Shown here piece by piece: positions 8,877-16,691 of a stretch of DNA of 64,000 bases. The stretch is from Streptomyces luteolifulvus (GTDB lineage Bacteria > Actinomycetota > Actinomycetes > Streptomycetales > Streptomycetaceae). Both the position numbers and the translations under genes were made by a program. A model generated the notes under the pieces. The model saw only the letters and a list, made by a program, of their open reading frames with translations, searched no databases and was not told the origin of the DNA. Where the stretch lies: assembly GCF_008806595.1 (NCBI RefSeq), contig NZ_VZRB01000002.1:186001-250000 (forward strand), read 5' to 3'. Position 1 is the stretch's first letter. Each line of letters starts with the position of its first letter.

Positions 8877-8947
8877 GGTACTGCTCACTGACTTCACTGC
8901 TGGGTACTGCGATCCTTCATTTACGGGTACTGCGACTGCGGTACTGC
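8877..8947. repeat. Four direct copies of GGTACTGC
   Basis: Exact 8-mers start at 8877, 8903, 8926 and 8940 (spacings 26, 23 and 14). Further ACTGC cores occur nearby around 8724-8752 and 9065. The clustering is visible by eye. Function unknown. Confidence 0.5.
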
Positions 8948-9073
8948 TCATGGTGGCCCCTGATCACTGCGGGCCACCCGGTCCGGCCGTCGGTCCCGTC
9001 ACCGTCCTGCAACCGCCTTGGCTTCGGAACTCCACCACCCAACCGTCCTGCGAACTACAACTGCGTTACTGCT

Positions 9074-9098
9074 GCCCGGCAGTTCATCTCTGCCGGGC
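9074..9098. terminator. 9-bp hairpin
   Basis: Perfect arms GCCCGGCAG / CTGCCGGGC with a 7-base loop. No adjacent gene is clear enough to say which transcript it would end. Confidence 0.4.
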
Positions 9099-9804
9099 CT
9101 CTCTCGATCTCGGCTACGAGAGAAACCATAACCACACCGCCACCCAATGTCTACTCCGACTGGTATAGATTTTCGCGCGCTCGAAGATGAGGTAATCCGC
9201 CTCGACCGGTCCATGGGTGGTTCAAGCAGCTCCGAGGCTCAGTCCAGCGCTCACCGTCACCCACCGCCGCGCAGCAGTCGGGCTGAGCCTGACGTCGCCG
9301 ACTGCGCCGCGACTACCGTCGGCGGGCACCGGCCAACACTGTGTCTCGCGAAGAACACCACCGCCCGGGACGGACGCTTCCAGCCGCGACGCCTCGCAGG
9401 CCGGCCGTTGACGGGCGCGGCACGAGGGGCTGCGCCGCCCTCGACGATCCCGGGATGATCGAGCAGTCCGACCAGAGCAATCAGAGTCCCTGACCGTGGT
9501 CACCAGTGGCACTGTCATCACCGGTCGACTGGTTCTCGCAGCCACGCGGAGGCAGAGGGTGTCTGATGTGCTGACGGATTCCGCCCGCTTGGGCGAGTTC
9601 GCCGCCGTCTTCGACTCCCCCGCGAAGAAGGACGGGCCGCCCACGCGTCTGCACTTCCATGTCGCCCCGGGTCCTGGCGGGCACCCTGGGGAGCCCGGAG
9701 ACGGGTGGGATGTACCGGGTTGCGATCGAGAACGTCAGCGCCTGGACCGGGGGCGACTTCAGCTATTCCGACCACTGAGCGACGGCGACGGGAACCCGCT
9801 GCAC

Positions 9805-9845
9805 GCAGTGTGGGCCCGACCCGCGTACCGTCGGGCCCACACTGC
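9805..9845. terminator. 16-bp perfect hairpin, probable bidirectional terminator
   Basis: Arms at 9805-9820 and 9830-9845 are fully complementary (core TGTGGGCCCGAC / GTCGGGCCCACA) around a 9-base loop. It lies just downstream of the leftward gene ending at 9871 and after the rightward remnant ending at 9778, so it can serve both. Confidence 0.75.
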
Positions 9846-9870
9846 TGGTCAGATGTCGGCTCGTGTCTGT

Positions 9871-10194
9871 TTACCCGGTCAGACCGTCACGGAGCGGGGG
9901 GGTGCCGAGCATCGCGGAGGCGTGCTGCAGCGAGCCGGGGATGCCCAGAGGCGCGGCCTTGGGGAGGGCGCGGCAGGTGAAGCCGAGCTGAGTCATGGCC
10001 CGGAGGACTTCGGCGGCGCTGAAGTCACGGCGGTCCTGGCGGGTGATGACTTGGCCGACTTGCTTGACGGGGTAGTGGCGGCGGCCGATGATCACCGATT
10101 CTCCGGTGACCGGTTCGGGCTTGATGCCCTTCATCGATTCCAGCACTCCGCCCTTGGTGAGCTCGAAGGGGAAGCGGGCGATGACGCAGCGCAT
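9871..10194 (-). CDS. Conserved actinomycete hypothetical protein linked to helicase/cold-shock genes
   Basis: A 107-residue protein starting MRCVIARFPFELTKGGV. Its body contains VTGESVIIGRRHYPVKQVGQ and DRRDFSAAEVLRAMTQLGF. I recognise it as a short protein often found next to DEAD-box helicase and cold-shock genes in Streptomyces, but no biochemical function is known to me. No Cys cluster, signal peptide or membrane segment. It is downstream of, and on the same strand as, the CBS-domain gene and helicase, so one leftward transcript is possible. The C-terminal tail after residue 85 is low in signature and may vary. Confidence 0.65.
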   Translation of the reverse strand: MRCVIARFPFELTKGGVLESMKGIKPEPVTGESVIIGRRHYPVKQVGQVITRQDRRDFSAAEVLRAMTQLGFTCRALPKAAPLGIPGSLQHASAMLGTPPLRDGLTG

Positions 10195-10284
10195 GTGGCC
10201 TCACAGGGAGAGGGAAGAACGGTCCGATCATGGGCGAGGCGCTTCAGCGGGTGGCGAGGATGCCCGGGGCGCTGCCTTGCTCGT

Positions 10285-10644
10285 CTACGACTCGCAGAGC
10301 ACCGAGCCGACGGGAGCGCATCGCGTGCTTGGCTTCGCCATCGCGGTCACGGGTGAGGTGGACGATCCGTGGTCGCCGAGGATGTCGCGCAGGCGGACCC
10401 GGTCCGTGTGAGCGCCGCTGTCGCGGACGGCGGTGAGGTCGGTTCGGGTCACCAGGCCGATGCGCTGGTCGTCCTGGTCGCAGACGACCAGTCGACCCGT
10501 GCGTGCGGCGGCCATGACGGCCAGCGCCACCTCGACGCTCATGTCGTCACAGACCTGCGGTCCGGCTGCGTCCATGAGCTCCACCGCCGTCCTGTGCACG
10601 GGGTTGGCGTCCGCCGAGAGGGGCTGCATCTGAATCAGCGTCAA
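10285..10644 (-). CDS. CBS-domain protein
   Basis: About 119 residues. A TTG start at 10644 is favoured because a perfect AGGAGG (10651-10656, complement) sits six bases upstream. An ATG 15 bases further in is the alternative. The body shows one CBS-like unit: MSVEVALAVMAAARTGRLVV, then QRIGLVTRTDLTAVRD and DRVRLRDIL. CBS motifs bind adenosyl nucleotides and usually come in pairs. Here only about one and a half are present, so it may act as a dimer or be truncated. The last 25 residues are low-complexity. Located between the helicase and the 107-residue protein on the same strand. Confidence 0.65.
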   Translation of the reverse strand: MTLIQMQPLSADANPVHRTAVELMDAAGPQVCDDMSVEVALAVMAAARTGRLVVCDQDDQRIGLVTRTDLTAVRDSGAHTDRVRLRDILGDHGSSTSPVTAMAKPSTRCAPVGSVLCES

Positions 10645-10690
10645 AGGGTGCCTCCTGCAGAGATGGGTCAACTTTCCGATCACGAAGGTT

Positions 10691-12184
10691 CTAGGCCACC
10701 GCGTCGAGGACGGGCCGGCGAACGGGGGCGCGCCGGGTCGCCGAGGAAGGGCGGCGTCGGCCTCGGGAGGAGGCGCTGCGCTTGGGGCGTTCGACCACCG
10801 GTGCGGTGATGACGACCGGGATGCCGGACGGGGCCTGGGCCCCGGTGATCCGGCTCAGGGCCTCGTCTCCCAAGCGGATCTGGGTGGTCTGCGGCCGGAT
10901 TCCGGCGTCCGACATGAGGCGGACCATGCCGCGGCGCTGGTTCGGTGTGACGAGGGTGACGACGCTGCCGGACTCGCCGGCGCGGGCGGTGCGGCCGCTG
11001 CGGTGGAGGTAGTCCTTGTGGTCGGTCGGCGGATCGACGTTGACGACCAGGTCGAGGTTGTCGACGTGGATGCCGCGCGCCGCGACATTGGTTGCCACCA
11101 GCACGGTGACGTGCCCCGTCTTGAACTGCGCCAGCGTGCGGGTGCGTTGCGGCTGCGACTTGCCGCCATGCAGCGCGGCGGCGCGTACACCGCTGTTGAG
11201 CAGGTCCTGGGTCAGCCGGTCGACGGCGTGCTTGGTGTCCAGGAACATGATCACGCGGCCGTCGCGGGCGGCGATCTCGGTCGTGGCGGCGTGCTTGTCG
11301 GCGCCATGGACGTGCAGGACGTGGTGCTCCATCGTCGTGACCGTGCCGGCCGACGGGTCGACCGAATGCACGACGGGGTCGGTCAGATAGCGGCGAACCA
11401 GCAGGTCGACGTTACGGTCCAAGGTGGCGGAGAACAGCATCCGCTGCCCCTCCGGACGCACCTGGTCGAGCAGCGCGGTGACCTGCGGCATGAAACCCAT
11501 GTCGGCCATCTGGTCGGCCTCGTCCAGCACCGTGATGCTCACGTGGTTCAGCCTGCAGTCGCCACGGTCGATGAGGTCCTTGAGCCGTCCGGGCGTCGCG
11601 ACGACGACCTCGGCCCCGCCGCGCAGCGCGCCGGCCTGCCGACCGATCGACATCCCGCCCACCACCGTGGCCAGCCGCAGCCTGACGGAACGGGCGTACG
11701 GTGTGAGCGCGTCGGTCACCTGCTGCGCCAGCTCACGCGTCGGTACGAGGACCAGCCCAAGCGGCTGGCGGGGTTCAGCACGCTGTCCAGCGGTACGGGC
11801 GAGCAGGGCGAGGCCGAAGGCGAGGGTCTTGCCGGAACCGGTGCGCCCGCGGCCCAGTACGTCACGGCCCGCCAGGGAGTTCGGCAGCGTCGCTCCCTGG
11901 ATCGGGAACGGGGCGGTCACACCCTGCTTGCCGAGTTCGGTCAGCAGGTGCTCGGGCATGTCGAGTTCGGCGAAGCCCTCAACGGGGGGCAGCGCGGGGG
12001 TGATCGTCCTGGGCAGCGCGAACTCACCTTGCACTGTGGCTGGCCGGCGGCCGTAACCGCCGGAACGGGCAGGGCCGCCGGAACGGCGCGGTGCCTGCGA
12101 GCCCGTGCGACTGCCGCCCTTTCCGGCTGCGGCTCTGCCGTGACGGGAGCGGTCGAAGCGATCGTTCGTGCGTGTGCGATTCAT
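10691..12184 (-). CDS. DEAD-box ATP-dependent RNA helicase
   Basis: A 497-residue helicase with all core motifs: Walker A GRGRTGSGKT (111-120), PTRELAQQ, VATPGRLKDL, DEAD (221-224), SAT, ARGIHVDNLD and HRSGRTARAG. An Arg/Gly-rich N-terminal tail (about residues 1-50) and a basic Ser/Arg-rich C-terminal tail flank the core and probably bind RNA. Such helicases unwind structured RNA in ribosome assembly and mRNA turnover, often under cold stress. The neighbourhood (two cold-shock proteins and RNase J) supports an RNA-metabolism role. The upstream 340 bases are non-coding and end at the cold-shock gene's terminator. Confidence 0.94.
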   Translation of the reverse strand: MNRTRTNDRFDRSRHGRAAAGKGGSRTGSQAPRRSGGPARSGGYGRRPATVQGEFALPRTITPALPPVEGFAELDMPEHLLTELGKQGVTAPFPIQGATLPNSLAGRDVLGRGRTGSGKTLAFGLALLARTAGQRAEPRQPLGLVLVPTRELAQQVTDALTPYARSVRLRLATVVGGMSIGRQAGALRGGAEVVVATPGRLKDLIDRGDCRLNHVSITVLDEADQMADMGFMPQVTALLDQVRPEGQRMLFSATLDRNVDLLVRRYLTDPVVHSVDPSAGTVTTMEHHVLHVHGADKHAATTEIAARDGRVIMFLDTKHAVDRLTQDLLNSGVRAAALHGGKSQPQRTRTLAQFKTGHVTVLVATNVAARGIHVDNLDLVVNVDPPTDHKDYLHRSGRTARAGESGSVVTLVTPNQRRGMVRLMSDAGIRPQTTQIRLGDEALSRITGAQAPSGIPVVITAPVVERPKRSASSRGRRRPSSATRRAPVRRPVLDAVA

Positions 12185-12473
12185 GCGGAACCTTCCTCGA
12201 TGTGGCGCATATCAAGGAATTCCCGCAGCAATGAGCGGCATGGAGAATTACAAGTATGGACCGGTGGCAAGAAAACAGATTTGGGCCGGCGGAAATACCC
12301 GGGGGTACAGGTGCTGAAATGGGTGACACGATGGGGACGTAAGATCCGGGCGTCGGCTGCGGCGCAGCTCTTCAGGACGCTCCTGCATCACTGAAAGAGG
12401 AGCCGCGCGTGGTGAGACTGCGGATTCCTCCGAGTCGTCCCGCAGGTGACACCGCTGCGGGAGATGCGTGCAA
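12185..12473. other. Non-coding leader region of the helicase gene
   Basis: No recognisable gene. The leftward helicase promoter and leader should be here. The sequence around 12215-12320 is comparatively A/G-rich and could form a long untranslated leader, as in other cold-inducible helicase mRNAs. I cannot assign promoter hexamers. Confidence 0.35.
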
Positions 12474-12507
12474 CTGGGGCCCGCACCCCGAAGGATGCGG
12501 GCCCCAG
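12474..12507 (-). terminator. 12-bp perfect hairpin after the second cold-shock gene
   Basis: Arms CTGGGGCCCGCA / TGCGGGCCCCAG around a 10-base loop, 20 bases downstream of the cold-shock gene's stop codon. Confidence 0.75.
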
Positions 12508-12527
12508 CTACAAAATGTGCGTCAGCG

Positions 12528-12731
12528 TCAGGCCGGAACGATGTTCTCGGCCGTCGGGCCCTTCTGGCCCTGCGCGATGTCGAAAGTTACCTTCTGGCCT
12601 TCGAGCAGCTCACGGAAGCCCTGCGCGGCAATGTTCGAGTAGTGGGCGAACACGTCGGCGCCGCCGCCGTCCTGCTCGATGAAGCCGAAGCCCTTTTCCG
12701 CGTTGAACCACTTCACGGTACCAGTAGCCAT
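12528..12731 (-). CDS. Cold-shock protein (CspA family, second copy)
   Basis: A 67-residue cold-shock domain protein with RNP1 KGFGFI and RNP2 VFAHYS. The ATG at 12731 is preceded by AAGGAG eight bases upstream. An in-frame extension to 12944 exists but lacks a cold-shock signature and is rejected. It differs from the first copy mainly around residues 19-45 and at the C-terminus (PTAENIVPA versus PQAENINPA). Role as single-stranded nucleic-acid chaperone. A perfect hairpin follows. Confidence 0.93.
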   Translation of the reverse strand: MATGTVKWFNAEKGFGFIEQDGGGADVFAHYSNIAAQGFRELLEGQKVTFDIAQGQKGPTAENIVPA

Positions 12732-13180
12732 GTCATATCTCCTTCGGGGCAGTACATCGGGATCCGCACTGCGCGGACGCCGTGTCGCCGCAATGATTAC
12801 CCCGCCCGGAAATGACCGGAAATACAGAAGCGCCCAACCGACAGAACTGGGTGGGGCACTCGAAGTTTCGGGAACCACGACTGCAACCGAGATCGACAGT
12901 AGCACACTGGAACGGCCCGTGCACATTACGCAATTCCGCTCCACTCAGTGCGACAAAAACTCTCACTACGCGGTCCGCCAAAGCCTCACTTCGCAAGCAC
13001 AGATATTGATCCACTCGGAGTGCTACGTTTCAGGAAGAGCGGTCTCACAAAGTGCAACCCTGACCCCCAGGGGGGCGACGACGTAAGCGGCTGTCCGGGA
13101 GACGCCTTCGAAGGAGACGACGGCACACACGGAGCGCGCCATGCAGGCGAAGCCGGTGCCCTGCGAACCGGCACACCGCG
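12732..13180. other. Non-coding region upstream of the cold-shock gene
   Basis: No gene is supported. The stretch 12890-13040 is noticeably A/T-richer than its surroundings and probably carries the leftward cold-shock promoter and long leader. The GNAT gene ends at the right edge. Confidence 0.35.
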
Positions 13181-13669
13181 TCATTCCGAAGGAATGCGAA
13201 ACTCGAATTCGGGACGGTCCCACGGCACGGCCGGCGGGTTCGCGAGCGCGGTCCCCGTCCGCACCGCACCAACGCGTTGGTAGAAGTCCTCGGCGGGAAG
13301 ATGCGACACGACCTTGACACGGTCGAGCTTGGCGGCGCGGGCCTCGGATTGCATGTGCGCCACGAGCAGCCGTCCAATACCCCGTCCTTGCACTGCGTCG
13401 GCGACGAACAGCAGGTCGAGCTCCGGTGGAGCGAGGACGAGCGAGTAGAACCCGAGGACCCGGCCTCCCTGCTCGTCGGCGCCGACGGCCACGAAGGCGC
13501 GGTGGGCCTCGATGTAATCAGGACCGACCCGGTAGCCCGCGACTGCGGCTGCGTACTTACCCTCGTAGGCGCCTGAGCCACGCACGAGCCGCGTGAGCCG
13601 TTTGGCATCGCGCGCGACGGCCCTCCGTATCGTGATCGGCTGGCCGATCGGGGAAGTGCGTGAACTCAT
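13181..13669 (-). CDS. GNAT-family N-acetyltransferase
   Basis: A 162-residue GNAT protein. It has an N-terminal IRRAVARDAKRLTRLVRGS, the central strand LDLLFVADAVQ followed by acetyl-CoA pyrophosphate loop QGRGIGRLLVAH (motif A), and C-terminal motif B AEDFYQRVGA. It transfers acetyl from acetyl-CoA to an unknown amine. The ATG at 13669 gives a canonical N-terminus. The longer open frame (to 13867) is low-complexity and rejected. No strong ribosome-binding site is seen. Length and layout resemble TacT-type toxins as well as ordinary acetyltransferases. I see no convincing antitoxin next to it. Confidence 0.85.
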   Translation of the reverse strand: MSSRTSPIGQPITIRRAVARDAKRLTRLVRGSGAYEGKYAAAVAGYRVGPDYIEAHRAFVAVGADEQGGRVLGFYSLVLAPPELDLLFVADAVQGRGIGRLLVAHMQSEARAAKLDRVKVVSHLPAEDFYQRVGAVRTGTALANPPAVPWDRPEFEFRIPSE

Positions 13670-14051
13670 CGGGAGAGTATTTCGCACCGTAGAGTGCCTT
13701 CGTGCGGCGGGTCGGCTGCTCGGGCAGGCGTTCCTGCACCGCTCCCGGGAACCACTCGCCCAGGCCCTGATCGACCACGTCATTGCCGCGGAACAGGTCG
13801 CCCGCCAGCAGCAGCTGGACGCCCAAACCGCTGCGGAGGAGCCGGCACCAGGCGAGACACCACCCACTCGGAAGCCTCGCCAGGCCGCGCCCCCGTCTAC
13901 GCAGGCCCCCGCCGAAGCCGGCCGACGGGGTCCTCACGTGTCACGAGCGATCACATGCGGGTCACCAACCCTGCGGACGCACTCATGTCACAAGGCTCTG
14001 ACCTGGACTTACGCGCTCACCCTGGACCAAGTGGACGCCCACGGACGGCTT
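13670..14051. other. Stretch with only ambiguous frames
   Basis: Both strands have open frames here. The minus strand reads GNDVVDQGLGEWFPG and the plus strand reads PLAQALIDHVIAAEQVA over the same bases. Neither matches a family I know, so I call no gene. It lies between the acetyltransferase and the duplicated pcaL 5' fragment, at the right end of the putative element. Confidence 0.35.
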
Positions 14052-14174
14052 CTACGACATGTGCCAGGTGGTGCCCAGCAAGGGGCCCAGGATGAGGACC
14101 AGGGCGCCTTCCAGGCCGTCGAGGCGGTATTGGAGGGCAGAGGTCGTCGTCTCACCCGAGGGGACGGCTGTCAT
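14052..14174 (-). pseudogene. Displaced 5' fragment of a pcaL/pcaD gene (40 codons)
   Basis: An ATG at 14174 opens a 40-codon frame whose product contains TSALQYRLDGLEGALVLILG and then PLLGTTWHM before a stop. This matches the PcaL N-terminus at 3672-3570 (LQYRFDGPEDAPVLVMG...LGATWHM), and the DNA aligns without gaps. Similarity ends exactly at the shared 10-mer ACATGTGCCA (14057-14066). It is best read as the original 5' end of pcaL, cut off from the rest when an element integrated about 10.5 kb away. An old paralogue fragment is the alternative. Confidence 0.7.
14057..14066. repeat. Candidate att core, second copy
   Basis: ACATGTGCCA, identical to 3570-3579 and at the equivalent codon position of the pcaL fragment. 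Direct orientation relative to the first copy. See the pcaL fragment entry for the alignment. Confidence 0.45.
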
Positions 14175-14288
14175 GGGTGGGTGGGCGGTGGAATCAGGGC
14201 TTGGGGACGGTTGGCGTGGGTGGGGCGGACTGTCGCGTTGGGGCCCAGAGGCGGTCCCCGCGATGTGAGCGGGCGGATGTGATGCGGA

Positions 14289-16691
14289 TCAGGGGTTGCT
14301 CGGGGCGTCGAGGTCCGGCAGGGGTGTGCCCAGGCCTGTCAGGGCGCCTACCGGGTCCAGGTCGGGGGTGCCGCGGGGCCACCAGTCGTCGCGGGTCGGC
14401 TCGGATTCGTAGGCGTACCACAAGCCGTCGCGGCCGAAGCGGAGTTGGACCTGGCCGTTCGGGTGGGTGAGGTGGTTGCGCCAGGGGCGGAAGGCGGGGA
14501 GGTCGGCGGCGAGGAGGAGCGGGCGGGCGCGGTCGAAGCGCCCGGCGGGTGGGTCCCAGGGTTCGTCGAGGACGGTGAGTCCCTCCAGGCCCCCCTGGCG
14601 CCAGGCGGCGACCGCGCGCGCCAGCTCGGCCGGGGTGCGGCCGGCGGCGGAGGCCAGCGAGGAGTAGAGGGCGCGGGTGCCTGCGGTGAGTCCTGAGCCG
14701 GGGCGGGCCGCAGCGAGCCGTACCGCGTCCTGCCACAGCGTCAGCTCGGCCACCGGGTCGCGGCCGGTGGCGAGCAGGGCGTGCGCGCGGGCCGCCGCGT
14801 CCGTCGCCAACTGGTCCAGCGCGAAGGGGTCGGGGCCGCCCGGGGCCGCGGGATACACCGGGGGCTGCTCGGGGTGCGGGGGCAGGGGCAAGGGGGCCGG
14901 GAGGGGCGGAAGCCGGCGGGGGGCGAGGGCGTCGGTGGCCCGTACTCCGGGGAGCGGGGCGGGTTCCCGCTCCTGGGCGGCGCGGGCCGCGCGGGCGGCG
15001 TTGCGGCGGGACAACGCGTCCAGCAGGTCGCGTTCGCCACGGCCGCGCAGCAGGAGCAGGACGAAGGGGTCCGCGTCGAGCAGACGTGCCGTCTGGTAGC
15101 AGAGGGCGGCGGCGTGCTTGCAGGGGTGACCGAAGTCGGGGCAGCTGCAACGCGGTTCGAGCTCGCCCGGGCCGGGCAGCAGCGGCACTCCGCAGTCGGC
15201 CAGGGTCTCGGGCATCTCCTTGTCGAGGAGCGCGGCGATGTGCCCGGGCCGCTCCGCGGCGGCGTCCAGGAACCGCTCCCAGTCGGTGTCGTCGAGCGTG
15301 CGCAGCCGTACCTGCACACGGTACGGCCGGGGGCGGCTCCCCCGCACGTAGGCGAGCACGAGTCCGGGCGTCACCATGATGGCGTCCACGTGGCCCTGCT
15401 GGGCGTAACCGCGGCCGCGCGCCAGCCGCTTGGCGTCCAGCGCGCCTTCTTCGAGCGCGGTGAGCCAGGCGTTGCCCCACCAGGTCTCGGCGAAGCGGGC
15501 GTCGTCCGACGGCCTGGGCGGGAACGCGGGGAAGGTGCGGCGCAGTTCGGTGTCCCGGCCGGGGGCGGCCATGGAGCGGGGAACGCGGGGGGCGGCCGGC
15601 GCCCGGGCGGGCGAACTCCCGTCGTCTGCTTGCCGCGCCGAGTTGCCGGAGAGGGCGCCCGTGCGGTGCTCTTCCTCCGGCTCGGCAGCCAGGTCAGGCA
15701 TCCGGAACGCGTCGCCGAGCAACTCCCGTACGGCATGCGTCCTTATGTCGGTGACACGGCCGCGCGTACGGCTCCGGGCCCGGGCCGCGGCGGGGTCGGG
15801 CTCCGGGCGAGGCGCCTTGGGTGCAGCCTCGGCGCCCGCGTCGGCGCCGCCCCGCGCCGCCCGCAGGGCCTCACGCACGAGGTCGGCGGGGCGCCCGCCG
15901 CGCCGAGCAGTTTCGGCACCGGGAGTGGCCGGGGCGGACTCCGCCGCGTCGTCCGGCCGGTCCCCTCCCGCCGAAGAGACGCCGCCTGAAGCGTCCAGGG
16001 CCGAGTCCGCCGCCGCGTCCGCGCCCGAAGCCGCCTCCCGCCGAGCGGAGAGTGCCTGCCGCAGAGCCTCACGGGCAACGTCACCGGGCCGGGCGGTACG
16101 GCCCTCACCGGGCTTTACGTGCCGCTCCCCTGCCGAGTCCTGAGCGGGAGCCGAGACCGGCGGGACGCCCACGGGCTCAGTCAGCTCCGGGGACTGTCCC
16201 GCGTCCCCCTGGGAGGCCGGGTCCGCCCGCCCTGCGTCCCGCTGGAGAGCGGGGTCCTCCCTGCCCGCGTTCCGACCGGAAGCCGGGTCCGGCGGGGCGC
16301 CCGCGCGCCCCGTCAGTCGCGGGGACTGCTCCCGCACCGCGTTCCGACGGGAAGCCGCATCTGGCGTGGCGCTTACTTGGTCCGTGGGTCTCGGGGACCG
16401 CTCCCCGCTCAACTCTGGCTGGGAAGCGGGGTCCTCCCTGCCCACGTCCCGACCGGAAGCCGGCTCCGGCGTGGTGCTCCCCCGTCCTGTGGGATACGGG
16501 GCCTGGCCCTGATCAGCCGCGGCTGCCCCCCTCGCGTCCCGCTCATGAGCCACGTCCGGTCGGTCAACGGATTCTGGCCGGGCCGATTCCCCAGGGCCGT
16601 GGGCGGCGGGTGCCGGATCGCCCGCCTTGCCGCTCCCCCTCCTTCGCGCCGCCCGCAGGGCTTCGCGGGCCTCGTCGGCCGGGCCGGGCAT
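14289..16691 (-). CDS. SWIM zinc-finger protein partnered with SNF2 ATPase
   Basis: An 800-residue protein. The SWIM motif CxCx6CxH lies at residues 515-526 (C515, C517, C524, H526), embedded in a domain that starts near FAETWWGNAWL (about 400). Residues 1-390 are low-complexity, Ala/Pro/Gly/Arg-rich and contain three spaced copies of a REALRxA helix (near 9, 206 and 271). SWIM domains bind DNA or protein and commonly pair with SNF2 ATPases in bacteria. The ATG overlaps the stop of the upstream SNF2 gene (TAATG, sharing one base), so translation is coupled and joint function in DNA remodelling or repair is likely. Exact role unknown. Confidence 0.88.
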   Translation of the reverse strand: MPGPADEAREALRAARRRGSGKAGDPAPAAHGPGESARPESVDRPDVAHERDARGAAAADQGQAPYPTGRGSTTPEPASGRDVGREDPASQPELSGERSPRPTDQVSATPDAASRRNAVREQSPRLTGRAGAPPDPASGRNAGREDPALQRDAGRADPASQGDAGQSPELTEPVGVPPVSAPAQDSAGERHVKPGEGRTARPGDVAREALRQALSARREAASGADAAADSALDASGGVSSAGGDRPDDAAESAPATPGAETARRGGRPADLVREALRAARGGADAGAEAAPKAPRPEPDPAAARARSRTRGRVTDIRTHAVRELLGDAFRMPDLAAEPEEEHRTGALSGNSARQADDGSSPARAPAAPRVPRSMAAPGRDTELRRTFPAFPPRPSDDARFAETWWGNAWLTALEEGALDAKRLARGRGYAQQGHVDAIMVTPGLVLAYVRGSRPRPYRVQVRLRTLDDTDWERFLDAAAERPGHIAALLDKEMPETLADCGVPLLPGPGELEPRCSCPDFGHPCKHAAALCYQTARLLDADPFVLLLLRGRGERDLLDALSRRNAARAARAAQEREPAPLPGVRATDALAPRRLPPLPAPLPLPPHPEQPPVYPAAPGGPDPFALDQLATDAAARAHALLATGRDPVAELTLWQDAVRLAAARPGSGLTAGTRALYSSLASAAGRTPAELARAVAAWRQGGLEGLTVLDEPWDPPAGRFDRARPLLLAADLPAFRPWRNHLTHPNGQVQLRFGRDGLWYAYESEPTRDDWWPRGTPDLDPVGALTGLGTPLPDLDAPSNP

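Larger units (their letters stand above)
8442..9804. other. 1.36-kb stretch without a confident gene
   Basis: Base composition is less GC-biased than elsewhere and frames are short or unrecognisable. It holds four GGTACTGC direct repeats (8877-8947) and a hairpin at 9074-9098. Near the right end two frames look protein-like in succession. Frame 1 from about 9496 includes EFAAVFDSPAKKDGPP. Then 9659-9778 in frame 2 ends in MYRVAIENVSAWTGGD. This may be one small gene broken by a frameshift near 9658. I recognise no family. Confidence 0.45.

Noticed and set aside
13181..13669. TacT-type toxin with antitoxin
   Set aside because: The GNAT protein has suitable length, but the upstream frames do not resemble a DUF1778/ribbon-helix-helix antitoxin.
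13593..14282. 229-codon plus-strand open frame across the right end of the putative element
   Set aside because: It overlaps antisense the GNAT start and the pcaL fragment. Only a short Ala/Gln-rich segment looks protein-like.
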